Shown: one piece after another, positions 30,601-40,617 of the stretch
Layout of the letters: every line of letters begins with the position of its first letter
Numbering within the stretch: the stretch's first letter is position 1
Assembly (NCBI RefSeq): GCF_000209165.1
Contig: NC_009044.1
Location: forward strand, 1,364,001-1,428,000
DNA: 64,000 nucleotides
Direction of reading: 5' to 3'
From: Scheffersomyces stipitis CBS 6054
Taxonomy: Eukaryota > Ascomycota > Pichiomycetes > Serinales > Debaryomycetaceae
Program-made: the position numbers and the translations under genes
The notes under the pieces: model-generated
Told to the model about the DNA's origin: nothing
The model's database searches: none
The model's input: only the letters and a program-made list of their open reading frames with translations

Positions 30601-31979
30601 TGATCTTGTGTGTTATCTACTTACCTTGGTTTGCTATTGCCATTCCTTTCTTGGGTTTCTTGTTTGTTGCTGTGGCCAACTACTATCAGGCGTCGGCTAG
30701 AGAAATCAAGAGATTAGAAGCTGTGCAAAGATCATTTGTTTACAACAACTTCAACGAAACCTTGAGTGGTATGAACACCATCAAGGCTTACAATGCTGAA
30801 TACAGATTCTTGGAGAAGAATAATGAATTGATCGACAATATGAACGAAGCTTATTATCTTACTATTGCTAATCAACGTTGGTTGGCCATTCATATGGATA
30901 TCATTGCTACCATTTTTGCCTTGTTGATTGCTTTGCTCTGTGTCAACCGTGTGTTCAACATCACTGCTGCCTCTGTAGGTTTGTTGTTGTCGTATGTTTT
31001 CCAGATTGCGGGTCAGTTGTCTATGCTTATTAGAACCTTCACCCAAGTTGAAAACGAAATGAATTCAGCTGAAAGACTTGCCAGTTACGCATTTCATTTA
31101 CCTGAAGAAGCTCCTTATCTCATCAATGAAAGAACCCCAGCTCCAAGCTGGCCAGACAAGGGTATTGTCAAGTTTGATAATGCTTCGTTAGCGTACAGAC
31201 CTGGTTTACCATTGGTGTTGAAGAATCTTTCCTTTGAAGTAAAGCCTTCGGAAAAGATTGGTATTTGTGGTAGAACTGGTGCTGGTAAGTCATCTATCAT
31301 GACTGCTTTGTACAGGTTATCAGAATTGGAATCTGGTAAGATCACCATTGATGACGTTGACATTGCAAGTCTTGGGTTGAAGGATTTGAGATCTAAGTTG
31401 TCAATTATCCCCCAGGATCCAGTGTTGTTCAGAGGCTCTATCAGGAAGAACTTGGATCCTTTCAATGAAAGCTCGGATAGTAAGTTGTGGGATGCCTTGG
31501 TGAGAACTGGTTTGATTGATCCTTCTAGATTAGATATAGTCAAGAAGCAAGTTAAGACACAGTCTACTGAAGATGAAGAAGGGTCTATTATCCACAAGTT
31601 CCACTTGGATCAGCAGGTTGAAGATGAAGGTTCCAACTTCTCTTTGGGTGAAAGACAATTGATTGCCTTTGCCAGAGCTTTGGTGAGAGACTCCAAGATT
31701 TTGATTTTGGATGAAGCCACTTCGTCCGTCGATTACGAGACGGATTTCAAGATTCAAACCTCTATCATCAAGGAATTCTCGCAATGTACCATCTTGTGTA
31801 TTGCGCACAGATTGAAGACGATTATTAATTACGATAGAATCTTGGTGTTGGACAAGGGAGAAATCAAGGAGTTTGACACTCCATGGAACTTGTTCAACAT
31901 TAGCAATGGTATTTTCCAGCAAATGTGCCAGAAGTCTAATATTACGGAGGAAGACTTCGCCAACCTCAAAAATTTCTAG
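27645..31979 (+). CDS. YOR1: ABC multidrug transporter Yor1 (ABCC family)
   Basis: A full-length plasma-membrane ABCC exporter of 1,444 residues, close to S. cerevisiae Yor1 (1,477), which exports oligomycin, organic anions and other drugs. The order is a cytosolic N-terminus with the Yor1-like FFYRFFFWWLNPVM segment, TMD1 (about 145-470), NBD1, an acidic linker, TMD2 (about 855-1150) and NBD2. NBD1 has Walker A GLIGTGKSS near 583, signature LSGGQKAR near 670 and Walker B IILMDDVLSAVD near 692. NBD2 has Walker A GRTGAGKSS near 1209, signature FSLGERQ near 1332 and Walker B ILILDEATSSVD near 1354. NBD1 carries a 75-residue acidic/Ser-rich insertion after its first strand, and the linker has a Glu run (EAKEEEEEEEVEEDEE). 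The frame is open back to a TTG at 27609, but 27645 is the first ATG. No in-frame CTG codon was found. Confidence 0.95.
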   Translation: MEVRLESGSELVRQNRLLSFLLSKNVPHLPTDEERKIYPEGTTNFFYRFFFWWLNPVMRTGYKRTLEPQDLFKLSDDIKIENMANRFYHYFERDLERARTKHVEKKCKERGETLATTKVDPEEDLKDFELSKFTTVFALFKTFKYQYSAACVFLCMANSASTCNPLLLKKLIQYVERKALGVEEGIGRGLGYSFGASAIVFLIGVLINHFFYRSMLTGAQAKAVLTKALLDKSFRLSAEAKHKYPVGKITSMMGTDLARIDFAIGFQPFLIIFPIPIIIAVAILIVNIGVSALVGVAILAFFFCAIAVSTRKLFAYRFTANKFTDARVDFIKEALNNLKIIKFYSWEPPYHENISDIRRKEMRIIYRMQVLRNIITAFSMCLTLFASMISFLVLYAVDKNRKDPASIFSSISLFNVLTQQVFLVPMALSSGADAYLGIGRVGEYLSSSETNLEETRIHADGEKLIEMDKENVAIEIDGAHFEWDTFDDDEEEDLDDEDDKDKAEEGHDEKPKQALSASAKHHTHKETFLEKKDSTKTFVRSGSNSTDKEEDTDSSSDDEAAFPGLTNINLTINKNEFVVVTGLIGTGKSSLLNAMSGFMRRTSGSVNVDGELLLCGYPWVQNATVRDNIVFGSEWDEEKYNNVIYACSLESDLEILPAGDQTEIGERGITLSGGQKARINLARAVYAERDIILMDDVLSAVDARVGRHIMNNCILGLLKDKTRVLATHQLSLIGSADKVVYLNGDGTIDVGTFEELKARNISFANLMAYNSEAKEEEEEEEVEEDEEVVENEREMIQRQLSKVTKPEDEEAEHKDFNKNEHRDGHLTEQEERAVNGINAEVYQQYIKLGSGKFSPWLFCPLLVSLMILSTFCQLFTNTWLSFWTEFKFTNKSNGFYIGFYVMFTVLSFILLTCEFVMLVYLTNTASVRLNIMAIEKVLHAPMAFMDTTPMGRILNRFTKDTDVLDNEIGDQLRFLVFVFANIIGVLILCVIYLPWFAIAIPFLGFLFVAVANYYQASAREIKRLEAVQRSFVYNNFNETLSGMNTIKAYNAEYRFLEKNNELIDNMNEAYYLTIANQRWLAIHMDIIATIFALLIALLCVNRVFNITAASVGLLLSYVFQIAGQLSMLIRTFTQVENEMNSAERLASYAFHLPEEAPYLINERTPAPSWPDKGIVKFDNASLAYRPGLPLVLKNLSFEVKPSEKIGICGRTGAGKSSIMTALYRLSELESGKITIDDVDIASLGLKDLRSKLSIIPQDPVLFRGSIRKNLDPFNESSDSKLWDALVRTGLIDPSRLDIVKKQVKTQSTEDEEGSIIHKFHLDQQVEDEGSNFSLGERQLIAFARALVRDSKILILDEATSSVDYETDFKIQTSIIKEFSQCTILCIAHRLKTIINYDRILVLDKGEIKEFDTPWNLFNISNGIFQQMCQKSNITEEDFANLKNF

Positions 31980-33139
31980 TACAACAGCGTTTGTACGCTC
32001 ATAGCCTAATAAAATAATATATAAAGAAGTATTAGAGCTTTGTAGAAGCAGAGAGAATTGTCGTACTCGTTTCTTATCAGTTGCTTTTCGCAGCCAAAAA
32101 AAAACCGGAGTAGAACAGACCGATTACAAAGGATATTATGAAAAGTGGATCCACATAGATATGAAAAGCTCCAATGAAGAAAGCTATGACAAATCCCCGT
32201 CAGGCTACGAGCACTTCGAAATTTTGTGTGTCTTCACTGCCAACACTAGTCACAGTAAAGACAAAGTTAGCGGATTCAGTTCTTATGCAATCCATACAGC
32301 CTCTTTTGGTTTGCACAAGAGCAAAGTGATGACGCTGGCTGTATAGTCTCTGGTCCATCGCTTTAATTGAACAACGCCTCCGGTTCCATCTCCCAAATCG
32401 AAATCCGAGTCTATTGGAAGTCGTCCTGGAATTGTAATTGTGAAGGTGGAGCAGCTAAAAAAGAGAAATTGAGAAAAGTGACCAGAGAAATCGCATTGCG
32501 GATCTTAGACTCAGGTCTAAGAAATTTTATGAACTTTGATGAAATTCTGTGAAATCGCTTTCAACTTTTGAAATTTACTGAGATTCGATAGCTCTGTAAG
32601 TTATAACACTCAATTGCTAGAATCACTTAATTTAGTCATACCATAGAACCAGTTGGTTGCTGTCTATTTCACTTCATTCCCCCACACGTAGTCTATCTAT
32701 GAGGGAAACCACAGCTTCTATATGCACTCTTGATATTGTACAGGTGCGAATCTCATAGTTAGAAACAACTACAATTTCAGGAACACTTTTTATCGTCAGT
32801 TCTTATTATCAGAAGGGAATTGCTTGCTGTTGCGTACAAAAGAAGGCGTTTTCAGTTGAGTTTCAGATCTGAAGACAGGAAAAAATCAAGAAGTAGCGAA
32901 TTGCAGACAAAAAAACATCAGTTTTCCATCTCTTCGATCGTTCAATTTCGTTTTCTGTTCCCACCTTTCACTCTTTCTCTCCTTGTTGTTCTCGATTGAG
33001 TTTTACACTTACATTAACTTCAAGCATTATTACAATAAACAGCAAAAGGCAAATAAGATTCCAACAATCTCAATCTCATCAATATATTCTTAATTTCTCG
33101 TTATCTTAAGAGAGTCATCAGATTACGCTTGCTACCAAT
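31980..33139. other. Intergenic, CaM kinase promoter
   Basis: 1.16 kb between tandem genes. A pyrimidine-rich stretch (about 32928-32995) followed by A-rich sequence before the CMK start is typical of a yeast transcription start region. No gene seen. Confidence 0.5.
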
Positions 33140-34537
33140 ATGTCAGAGCCTTCCACACCTCTTGTTGGTTCTCCACCTGATGGACAGAAGTTCAAGAAGC
33201 TTCTCAACCGCTTAAGCGGGCAACCAGCCTCGTACTCCCGTAAACAACACTACACATTTGGCAAGACTCTTGGGGCTGGATCGTTCGGGATTGTAAGATA
33301 TGCCCGTGATAATGTCAGCAACGAAGAAGTAGCCGTCAAGATCATCTTGAAGAAGGCCCTCAAGGGCAACGAGGACATGATCATTCAGGAGTTGAAGTTG
33401 CTCCAGGAATTGCGCCATCCACATATCGTAGGTTTCCGCGACTGGTTCGAGTCTAAGGACAAGTTCTATATCGTAACTCAGTTGGCTACTGGGGGTGAGT
33501 TGTTTGATCGTATTGTTCGAAAAGGTAAGTTCACCGAGCACGACGCCTCATTAGTGATTGTCCAGATGTTGGAAGCTATTGAATATTTACACAACCAAGA
33601 CATTGTCCACAGAGACTTGAAGCCCGAAAATATCTTGTACTTGACACCAGAAGAGAACTCCAATGTGGTATTGGCTGATTTTGGAATCGCTAAGAGGTTG
33701 CAGTCTCCGAATGAGAAATTGACGAGTTCAGCTGGTTCTTTTGGCTATGCAGCCCCAGAAGTTATATTAGGCACTGGACATGGCAAACCTTGTGATATCT
33801 GGTCCTTGGGTGTCATCACGTATACGTTGTTATGTGGCTACTCGCCGTTCCGTTCGGAGAACGTTCAGGACTTCATTTCTGAAGTCAAACATAACAATGC
33901 TGTAATTTTCCATGCCGACTACTGGAAAGATGTCAGTAAGGATGCTCGCAGATTTATTGTAAAAGCATTACAGTTCGATCCCGACAATAGACCCACAGCT
34001 TCGGAGTTGTTGAACGACCAGTGGTTGGTGTCGATTGCCCAACAGCACAAGGAATGCGACTTGCTTCCTAACTTGAAGCAAGGTTTCGATGCTAAAGCCA
34101 AGTTTAGACAGGCCATCCAGTTGGTTAAGTTGAACAACCGCATTCAGAAGTTGAAGGAAATCCAAACGGACGAAGACGACGACCCAAATGAAATCAATTT
34201 ATTCAGCGAGTCCGGTTCACTCGTCGAAGGAAGTACGACTCCAGTTCCAGGTTACGACAAAACACCTTTGGTCTCTTGGAAGAAGTTCTCGCATATTCTC
34301 AGCAACTTGGAAAACGACAAGTCCAGAGCATCTTTGTCTCCCATCAAGTCTCCTTACAGTAGCAGCAGTAGAGAAGAGTCCAGAAAGTCTTCTAACTTAA
34401 CCAGCGATGCCTTTGTGCAGTTGGTTCACACAGCTTCTGAGAACAAGGAAAGAGTACAGTCGTATAAGGAACCCCACTCGTCGACTGATACCGATGCATC
34501 TCTGGTTGAACCAAATTCTTCTGAAAAGCAAGAATAG
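33140..34537 (+). CDS. CMK1: Ca2+/calmodulin-dependent protein kinase
   Basis: A 465-residue serine/threonine kinase of the yeast Cmk1/Cmk2 group, acting in calcium signalling. The kinase domain (about 36-298) is complete: glycine loop GAGSFGIVRYA, VAVKIIL lysine, HRDLKPEN at 157-164, DFG near 180, the activation loop SSAGSFGYAAPE and DIWSLGVITYTLL. After it comes a basic amphipathic stretch (about 315-336, FRQAIQLVKLNNRIQKLKEI) in the place of the autoinhibitory and calmodulin-binding segment. The C-terminal tail is Ser-rich. The ATG at 33140 is preceded by AATA. Whether it corresponds to CMK1 or CMK2 is not clear by eye. Confidence 0.88.
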   Translation: MSEPSTPLVGSPPDGQKFKKLLNRLSGQPASYSRKQHYTFGKTLGAGSFGIVRYARDNVSNEEVAVKIILKKALKGNEDMIIQELKLLQELRHPHIVGFRDWFESKDKFYIVTQLATGGELFDRIVRKGKFTEHDASLVIVQMLEAIEYLHNQDIVHRDLKPENILYLTPEENSNVVLADFGIAKRLQSPNEKLTSSAGSFGYAAPEVILGTGHGKPCDIWSLGVITYTLLCGYSPFRSENVQDFISEVKHNNAVIFHADYWKDVSKDARRFIVKALQFDPDNRPTASELLNDQWLVSIAQQHKECDLLPNLKQGFDAKAKFRQAIQLVKLNNRIQKLKEIQTDEDDDPNEINLFSESGSLVEGSTTPVPGYDKTPLVSWKKFSHILSNLENDKSRASLSPIKSPYSSSSREESRKSSNLTSDAFVQLVHTASENKERVQSYKEPHSSTDTDASLVEPNSSEKQE

Positions 34538-35207
34538 GCTATGTGATCAATCATTGGTTCATTTGTAAATTATGATGAACCTAGGTGCGTACTTATTTTT
34601 GCCATAGCCCTAGTACAATAGTACTATACTGACTTGTACTACTCTGCGCTATTTCTTATTTAATTCTCTCATTGTGACTTTTTCTACGAATCTTAATATC
34701 TTGCAATATACAACGTACACTGCTTGCGATCTCATGTCAATGACTAGCGATGCACCTATTCTGTGGTGCTCACTTTAAATTTCAGCTGGTTCTTTTTTTC
34801 GCTTACAAAATTCCGAGCTTGCGAGTGTTGATAAAAAACCAAATCTGAAGCTCGCTTTTCCAAAGTGTTCTTTTCCATTCCTCCAATTCAACACAAGCGG
34901 TGGCAGACGACCTCACTTGGTCTGTTTATCGAGCTATACCACTAGAAGAACTTGTTACCTAGGTGATAATATTGAACTATTGTACTATTGACATTGCCAT
35001 TATCCAATTTGAACAGTGAACTGAAATACTCATAGTGAATAACTTGTATTGAAAATTATACTAATTATTCGACGAAAGCAGAGAAAATCTTCTTTCAATA
35101 CATTCTCACAAATCTCATAACAAAAGCATCAGTACTTGAAAGCTTTTTGTTTACAAATTTCGATACTTGAGTTCAATACTTAACACTATAATCATAATAT
35201 AGTTATC
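34538..35207. other. Intergenic CMK/SET2
   Basis: 670 bp between tandem genes, AT-rich, with the CMK 3' end and the SET2 promoter. Nothing else was recognised. Confidence 0.5.
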
Positions 35208-37406
35208 ATGTCAGATATAGACAACTCTGAGGTGGATTCTCCATTCACGGCCGATACAACACCAGCTCCCAAACAAAGAACTCCGCAGCTCTTCCTTGAT
35301 GTAGAGGATAAGACGGAAGAGGCCCGGTCCAAGTTTTCGGAGTTGGAAGCATGTACCTATTCTAGCAAGTTGATTGGTTCCTCGGGCCAACAGGAGTATA
35401 TGACGTGTGACTGTGTGGAAGATTGGGATTCAGAGTCTCAGCGCAACTTGGCCTGTAGCGATGATTCCAACTGTATAAACCGTGTAACCTCTGTGGAATG
35501 TATCAATGGCCATTGTGGTTGTGGAAAGAACTGTCAGAACCAGCGTTTCCAAAAAAGGCAATATGCCTCAGTTTCTGTTTTTCAGACAGAACTCAAGGGT
35601 TATGGTTTACGAGCAGATGATGTTATTCCCGAAGGTGGATTCATCTATGAATATATTGGCGAAGTCATAGACGAAGCTAGCTTTAGAGCCAGAATGATCG
35701 ATTATGATTCCAAGAATTTCAAGCATTTCTACTTCATGATGCTCAAGAACGACTCGTTCATCGATGCCACCATCAAAGGTTCATTGGCCAGATTCTGCAA
35801 CCATTCATGTAGTCCCAATGCTTTCGTTGATAAATGGGTCGTTGGCGACAAGTTGAGAATGGGGATCTTTGCCAAAAGATCCATTCTGAAGGGTGAGGAA
35901 ATTACTTTCGACTACAACGTGGACAGGTACGGAGCACAATCACAGCCATGCTACTGTGGAGAAGCCAACTGTATCAAATTCATGGGTGGAAAGACTCAGA
36001 CTGACGCGGCGTTGTTCTTGCCAGATGGTATAGCTGAAGCCTTGGGAGTTACTCCCAAGCAGGAAAAGCAGTGGTTGAAAGAAAACAAGCATCTTAGAGC
36101 TAAACAGCAAAGTGATGATGCTGCAATCAATGAAAAGTTCGTCAGGGAATTGATTGTAGAAGAATTAAAGGAAAATGATGTTTCGAAGGTGATGGGAGCT
36201 TTGATGAAATCGCAGGATCTCAATATCATCAAGAGATTAGTAGAAAGAATTCACAAAACCAACGACGATTTCATCAATTCCTTGATTATCCGATTCCATG
36301 GCTACAAGACATTATCGACTATAATCAAGGAATTCAAATCGGAGGAAGACTTGATTGTACCGATTCTTGAGATCTTGGGCAAGTGGCCAAAAGTAACAAG
36401 AAACAAGATTTCATCCTCTCAAATCGAAAGTGCAATCCAAGACATCAAGTCTTCGACCAGTAACGAAGAAATCCGCACATTGTCCACTGAGTTATTGAAT
36501 GAGTGGAGTAAATTACAGATGGCCTACAGAATCCCCAAGAGTAAGAACTCCTACTCTTTGCTGTATGGAAGAAACACCAGATCGCCTGAACCGGAAGAAC
36601 CCAATGCAAGCAGTGAACTCAAAGAATCTAGTGAAGAAGCATTGCCTGCTGGTTGGGAAGTGGCATACGATCCAAATACTGGTAACAACTATTACTTTCA
36701 TAGAGAGTTGAGTCTCACCCGTTGGGATAGACCCACAGCATCTGTGCCTACTGGACCAAAGACTCCACAAGGAAGAGGAGCTGGATCAAGAGGAACATTG
36801 CCTAAAGGACCGAGAGATAATGGATTCCAGCAGAAGGATATGAACAGAAGAGAAGAAGAAAGATTGAAGCAGGAAAAGGAAGAGCAGTTCAACAAACTCC
36901 AAGAAAAGGAGAAGCAGTTGTTATTATTGATTCAACAGGCTGGAGAACAGGAAAGACAGAAACAGTTAGAGGAAAAGACACAAAAGGTAACAAAGAACAA
37001 GAAGTCGTCTAATGGTCAACACCGCCATCACAAATCGCACGATGACTCAAAAAATAGTAGCTCCAAGTCCATTTCAGTAGAGGATAAATGGAGGCATGTT
37101 TTGGCCAAACATGTTCCCAATTTGATCAAAAAGCATGAGAAGGAAGTGGGTAGAGAAAATATAAAAGGTTGTGCTCGTGATTTGGTGAAGATTCTTGTGG
37201 CCAAGGAGTTGAAGAAAGATGCCGAAATCTCTCCTCCCAAAGAGTTGGACAGTAACAAACTTAAGAAAATTAAAGAGTACTCGAAAGTGTTTATGGACAA
37301 GTTCTTGATTAAGTATAGAGCAAAACATGAAAAACACAGAGACGATAAAAAGAGGGCCCATGAAGACGATGGTGAAGAAAACGATGTCAAGAGGGTAAAG
37401 GAATGA
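35208..37406 (+). CDS. SET2: Histone H3 lysine-36 methyltransferase Set2
   Basis: Set2 methylates H3K36 co-transcriptionally while bound to the phosphorylated RNA polymerase II tail. The 732-residue product has all modules: AWS zinc-binding cysteines (about 64-118), SET domain with YEYIGEVID, RFCNHSCSPNAF and GEEITFDYN (to about 240), post-SET CYCGEANC, WW domain LPAGWEVAYDPNTGNNYYFH (about 477-510), a coiled coil rich in Glu/Lys, and a C-terminal SRI domain (about 623-715, DKWRHVLAKHVPNLIKKHE...). Length equals S. cerevisiae Set2 (733). One CTG codon is in frame at 35886, in a variable position of the SET domain (KRSI-x-KGEE), where serine is also acceptable. It converges on GPD1. Confidence 0.97.
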   Translation: MSDIDNSEVDSPFTADTTPAPKQRTPQLFLDVEDKTEEARSKFSELEACTYSSKLIGSSGQQEYMTCDCVEDWDSESQRNLACSDDSNCINRVTSVECINGHCGCGKNCQNQRFQKRQYASVSVFQTELKGYGLRADDVIPEGGFIYEYIGEVIDEASFRARMIDYDSKNFKHFYFMMLKNDSFIDATIKGSLARFCNHSCSPNAFVDKWVVGDKLRMGIFAKRSILKGEEITFDYNVDRYGAQSQPCYCGEANCIKFMGGKTQTDAALFLPDGIAEALGVTPKQEKQWLKENKHLRAKQQSDDAAINEKFVRELIVEELKENDVSKVMGALMKSQDLNIIKRLVERIHKTNDDFINSLIIRFHGYKTLSTIIKEFKSEEDLIVPILEILGKWPKVTRNKISSSQIESAIQDIKSSTSNEEIRTLSTELLNEWSKLQMAYRIPKSKNSYSLLYGRNTRSPEPEEPNASSELKESSEEALPAGWEVAYDPNTGNNYYFHRELSLTRWDRPTASVPTGPKTPQGRGAGSRGTLPKGPRDNGFQQKDMNRREEERLKQEKEEQFNKLQEKEKQLLLLIQQAGEQERQKQLEEKTQKVTKNKKSSNGQHRHHKSHDDSKNSSSKSISVEDKWRHVLAKHVPNLIKKHEKEVGRENIKGCARDLVKILVAKELKKDAEISPPKELDSNKLKKIKEYSKVFMDKFLIKYRAKHEKHRDDKKRAHEDDGEENDVKRVKE

Positions 37407-37726
37407 AATGGAAGTTGAACCTGAACGAATGCTAAGTTTTACCTGAATTGCAGAACTAGATTGTTTGTAATATAAAATGTATATTAGTGTAATATGCTTA
37501 TAGCAGTAGCAGTAAGAAGTTGAGGAACTCAGGTGGACCATGTTAAAGATACTGAAATTGCATACTTTTAATATAATGTATATTAGTTATTTATGATCGA
37601 AGCAATGTGAATACGAAAAGATGATAAGAAAACAAACACTATGGACAGAGAGATCTCAGTCAATGACTGGGTGAATTAAAAAGCGAATCTACTAGAGAAT
37701 GACGACGATGCTAGAAGAATACTGGC
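37407..37726. other. Convergent intergenic SET2/GPD1
   Basis: 320 bp AT-rich sequence holding the two 3' ends. No other feature. Confidence 0.5.
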
Positions 37727-38902
37727 TTATTCTCCTACTAACAAGAGAGGCAAGTTTTCGATGGACTCTGAGCCATAGATGATTTGATAGGTAGCTTCAA
37801 ACAAGGGGAATTTGTCGAGCATGCCTACGTTGGTCAACAAGTCGTGAACTTCACGAACAGTTACGATACCCTGGGAGCTCTGGCCGTTCAATAACATCTT
37901 TTCAGCGTTTTCGGCCGAAGATCCGGTTTGGGCCATGTATCTACCGACTTTCACATTTCTACCACCAGAGCATGATGTGATCAAATCAGCTACACCAGCC
38001 GACTCGGCTGTGAAAGTGGATGCAATGGACTCAGGGAAGAATGTTTCTGAGAACTTGATCGTCTCCAACAATCCTACTCTCATGACAGCAGCCTTAGCGT
38101 TGTCACCCCAGCCCAAGCCCTCTACAAATCCTACAGCTAAAGCAACCACATTCTTCAAAGCTCCAGCTACAGATACACCGGCAACATCCTCGATAACATT
38201 GACGTGGAAGTAGGGTCTGTGGAAACATGCTCTCAACACGAACTTGTCGATGTCCTTACCCGCACCTCTGAAGTCCTCTGGGAGCTTGTAGGCTACGGTA
38301 GTCTCTGACCATTTGCATCTAGCAACTTCTGGAGCAATGTTGGCACCACTGAGAGCACCGCAAACGATGCCTAACTCTTCCGTGATGTAGGTAGACAACA
38401 ATTTGCAGCCTTCTGGAGTCACTTCCAAACCCTTCAAGCACGAGATGGCTCTGGCACCGTGCTTTATCTTACCCTTCAACGATTTGACTACACGGGGCAA
38501 GAACTGATGAGGCAAGTTAAAGACAATCAAGTCGGCGTCATGGACTACATTGCCGATATCTGCTTCGGCTCTGATGTTTCTCGGCAAGATCACACCGGGC
38601 AAGTACTTGACGTTTTCGTGTCTGGTGTTGATGATGTGAGTCAATTTTTCACCATCGATGATTTCATCGTGCACCCACATATTGACTTGGTGACGGAACA
38701 AACGGGGTCTTGCCGCAGCGTTTTCGGCGATCACTTTAGCTATGGTCGTCCCCCAGTTACCCGAGCCGATCACAGCAACACGGAAAGGGTGTTCTGGAGA
38801 CAAGGAGGCCTCTGGGTGGTGCAGATGTGCAGCGTATGCTGCGGTGGGATTAGGTGCCAAAATGTTGGCTAGTTGGGCCAAACGGGCAACAGGCGTAGAC
38901 AT
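37727..38902 (-). CDS. GPD1: NAD-dependent glycerol-3-phosphate dehydrogenase
   Basis: This enzyme reduces dihydroxyacetone phosphate to glycerol-3-phosphate with NADH, for glycerol production in osmotic stress and redox balance. The 391-residue product has the NAD-binding VAVIGSGNWGTTIAKV (43-58), substrate-side SGANIAPEVARCKWSETTVAY, catalytic-lysine region VAGALKNVVALAVGFVEGLG, and DLITSCSGGRNVKVGRYMA. The C-terminus (ENLPLLLVGE) matches the family. The first ATG is at 38902. The frame continues without a stop for another 36 codons upstream and contains a TTG at 38983; the encoded sequence there is basic and free of acidic residues, like a mitochondrial presequence. The segment RLAQLANIL aligns with the peroxisomal PTS2 of S. 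cerevisiae Gpd1, but the key His is missing. Confidence 0.95.
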   Translation of the reverse strand: MSTPVARLAQLANILAPNPTAAYAAHLHHPEASLSPEHPFRVAVIGSGNWGTTIAKVIAENAAARPRLFRHQVNMWVHDEIIDGEKLTHIINTRHENVKYLPGVILPRNIRAEADIGNVVHDADLIVFNLPHQFLPRVVKSLKGKIKHGARAISCLKGLEVTPEGCKLLSTYITEELGIVCGALSGANIAPEVARCKWSETTVAYKLPEDFRGAGKDIDKFVLRACFHRPYFHVNVIEDVAGVSVAGALKNVVALAVGFVEGLGWGDNAKAAVMRVGLLETIKFSETFFPESIASTFTAESAGVADLITSCSGGRNVKVGRYMAQTGSSAENAEKMLLNGQSSQGIVTVREVHDLLTNVGMLDKFPLFEATYQIIYGSESIENLPLLLVGE

Positions 38903-40617
38903 GGTGCGGAATACAGAACGTTTGCTAACTGAGGGTATCAATTTGGAAAGACGGCCACTGGTGAACAAAAGGTGGTGTTTCAACAGAGGATCAGGTAGAC
39001 TTTTTAGATTTCACTAATTTGCCTGAAATGTTGGGTTTGAAAAATGCGGAGTGAGTCGCTATGATTCAGTCACTAAATGTCTAACAGAATAAATAGTGCG
39101 AGATGAGATGCGATGGCTGTGGAACTCGCCGTATACTTAACTGATGGGATTAAAGGTGGTATTATGAGGCAAATGAAGTATATACGACGGTATCTCTCTA
39201 TAATCGTTCAATACAGCCCAAGCTCTTCTTCCAAATATTTCCAGCAGAATGTCTGCTTTTTATAATGCTACCTTATGCTCGGATAAAATGCACAAATGAA
39301 AAAAATGAACGGCCAGAATCTGCAGACCGAGGAAGCCATCAAGCCGTGATGCTGATGCTTTTAATTGTACCAGAATTGGACAAAGATTGCTGAAAAATCG
39401 TGATATTCAAGTCAGCCATGTCACCGTCACCTATCACAACGACCGCAATCATAGTCCCTGCTATCTTGTCTTCTACTCAAGCTACAATTTGCTTCAACTG
39501 CAATTTTCACTTGGTAGCGCCGCCATTCTAAAAATTTCATGAGTCTTATCGCCTATCGTGAAAGCTGTATCCTCGGATTGTACCTTCGTTATAGCTTCGC
39601 TTCTGACATCAGAGCACAAAAATGTAGTCCCAAAAGGGCTCGCTACTCTGATGTTAAATTTTGTTTCAACAGCTGCAACTTCTGCCGTGCCCTGCCATCT
39701 TCTCTTCCTGTTTCGTCTCGTGACACATCCTCTGCCTTAGTGTCTTCTTTGACCGTTTTCCAAATGCCTCATCACATCACCAAATCCATAAGGAATTATC
39801 CATATCATAGATCATCCAGTTCAGACCCATCACATGACTTTCTGTTGCCCATCTTTTCTGATTTCCATAATGCCGACTCCTTCCGAGTACCCAGTCATAG
39901 ATAACAGCCAGCGCAAATCCTCGGACATTTGGTGGATGCAAAATCCGTCATGTGACACCTTACCAGCCGTTGCGGTCCTTTTTTCCGAGGTCGAACTTTC
40001 GAACTTTCGCTCTTGTCCATGTCAAGTGACAAGTGCTGCATATTAAATTAATTGGGTGCGAAAAATTCTGCTACCAATTTATTATATCCACAGTTTCTAG
40101 CTCAGGTGACTAAATGGACACATAATGTTGATAATTAAAAACAATGGAGTCGATTGATTTTTCGAAAATTCGTCCTTGAAAAAATTCTACACTTGCGGAA
40201 TGCTTCAAAAAAATTCTAACAAGTATGGTACAATGTGTATTGCATAATATAGTACAATCTATAGACTTAGAGAAATGTTAGGAGAATAAAACCCTAAAAA
40301 CAAACGGTGTAACCAGCGGCCATTTCCATCTTTCTGTTACGATTCTGAAAACCCCATAGGAAACTCTGAAAAATTGAAGAAAAATTGCCCTTGCCAAATC
40401 CGCCGAAAGCAACATCATCTAGAACTCCTTTCAATGTTTATCATCAATCTTATTATCTGAACTAAATTTTTATTGAACTGAAAGTGAACCCCAACTCTGC
40501 AATATTAATCTCTCTTGACCCTAATAATTACCTAAGACAAGATAGAAATTTGTCTTTCCTATGAGATGATCCTCTGAGATATTGCAATTTTTTTTATTAC
40601 TTTCTCTAGCGAAGACC
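38903..40617. other. Intergenic, GPD1 promoter and MET32-like 3' end
   Basis: 1.7 kb. The first part is the GPD1 promoter. An AAACTGTGG match (minus strand) is at 40088-40096, about 530 bp beyond the end of the zinc-finger gene. Short open frames at 39539-40046 are not supported as genes. Confidence 0.5.
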
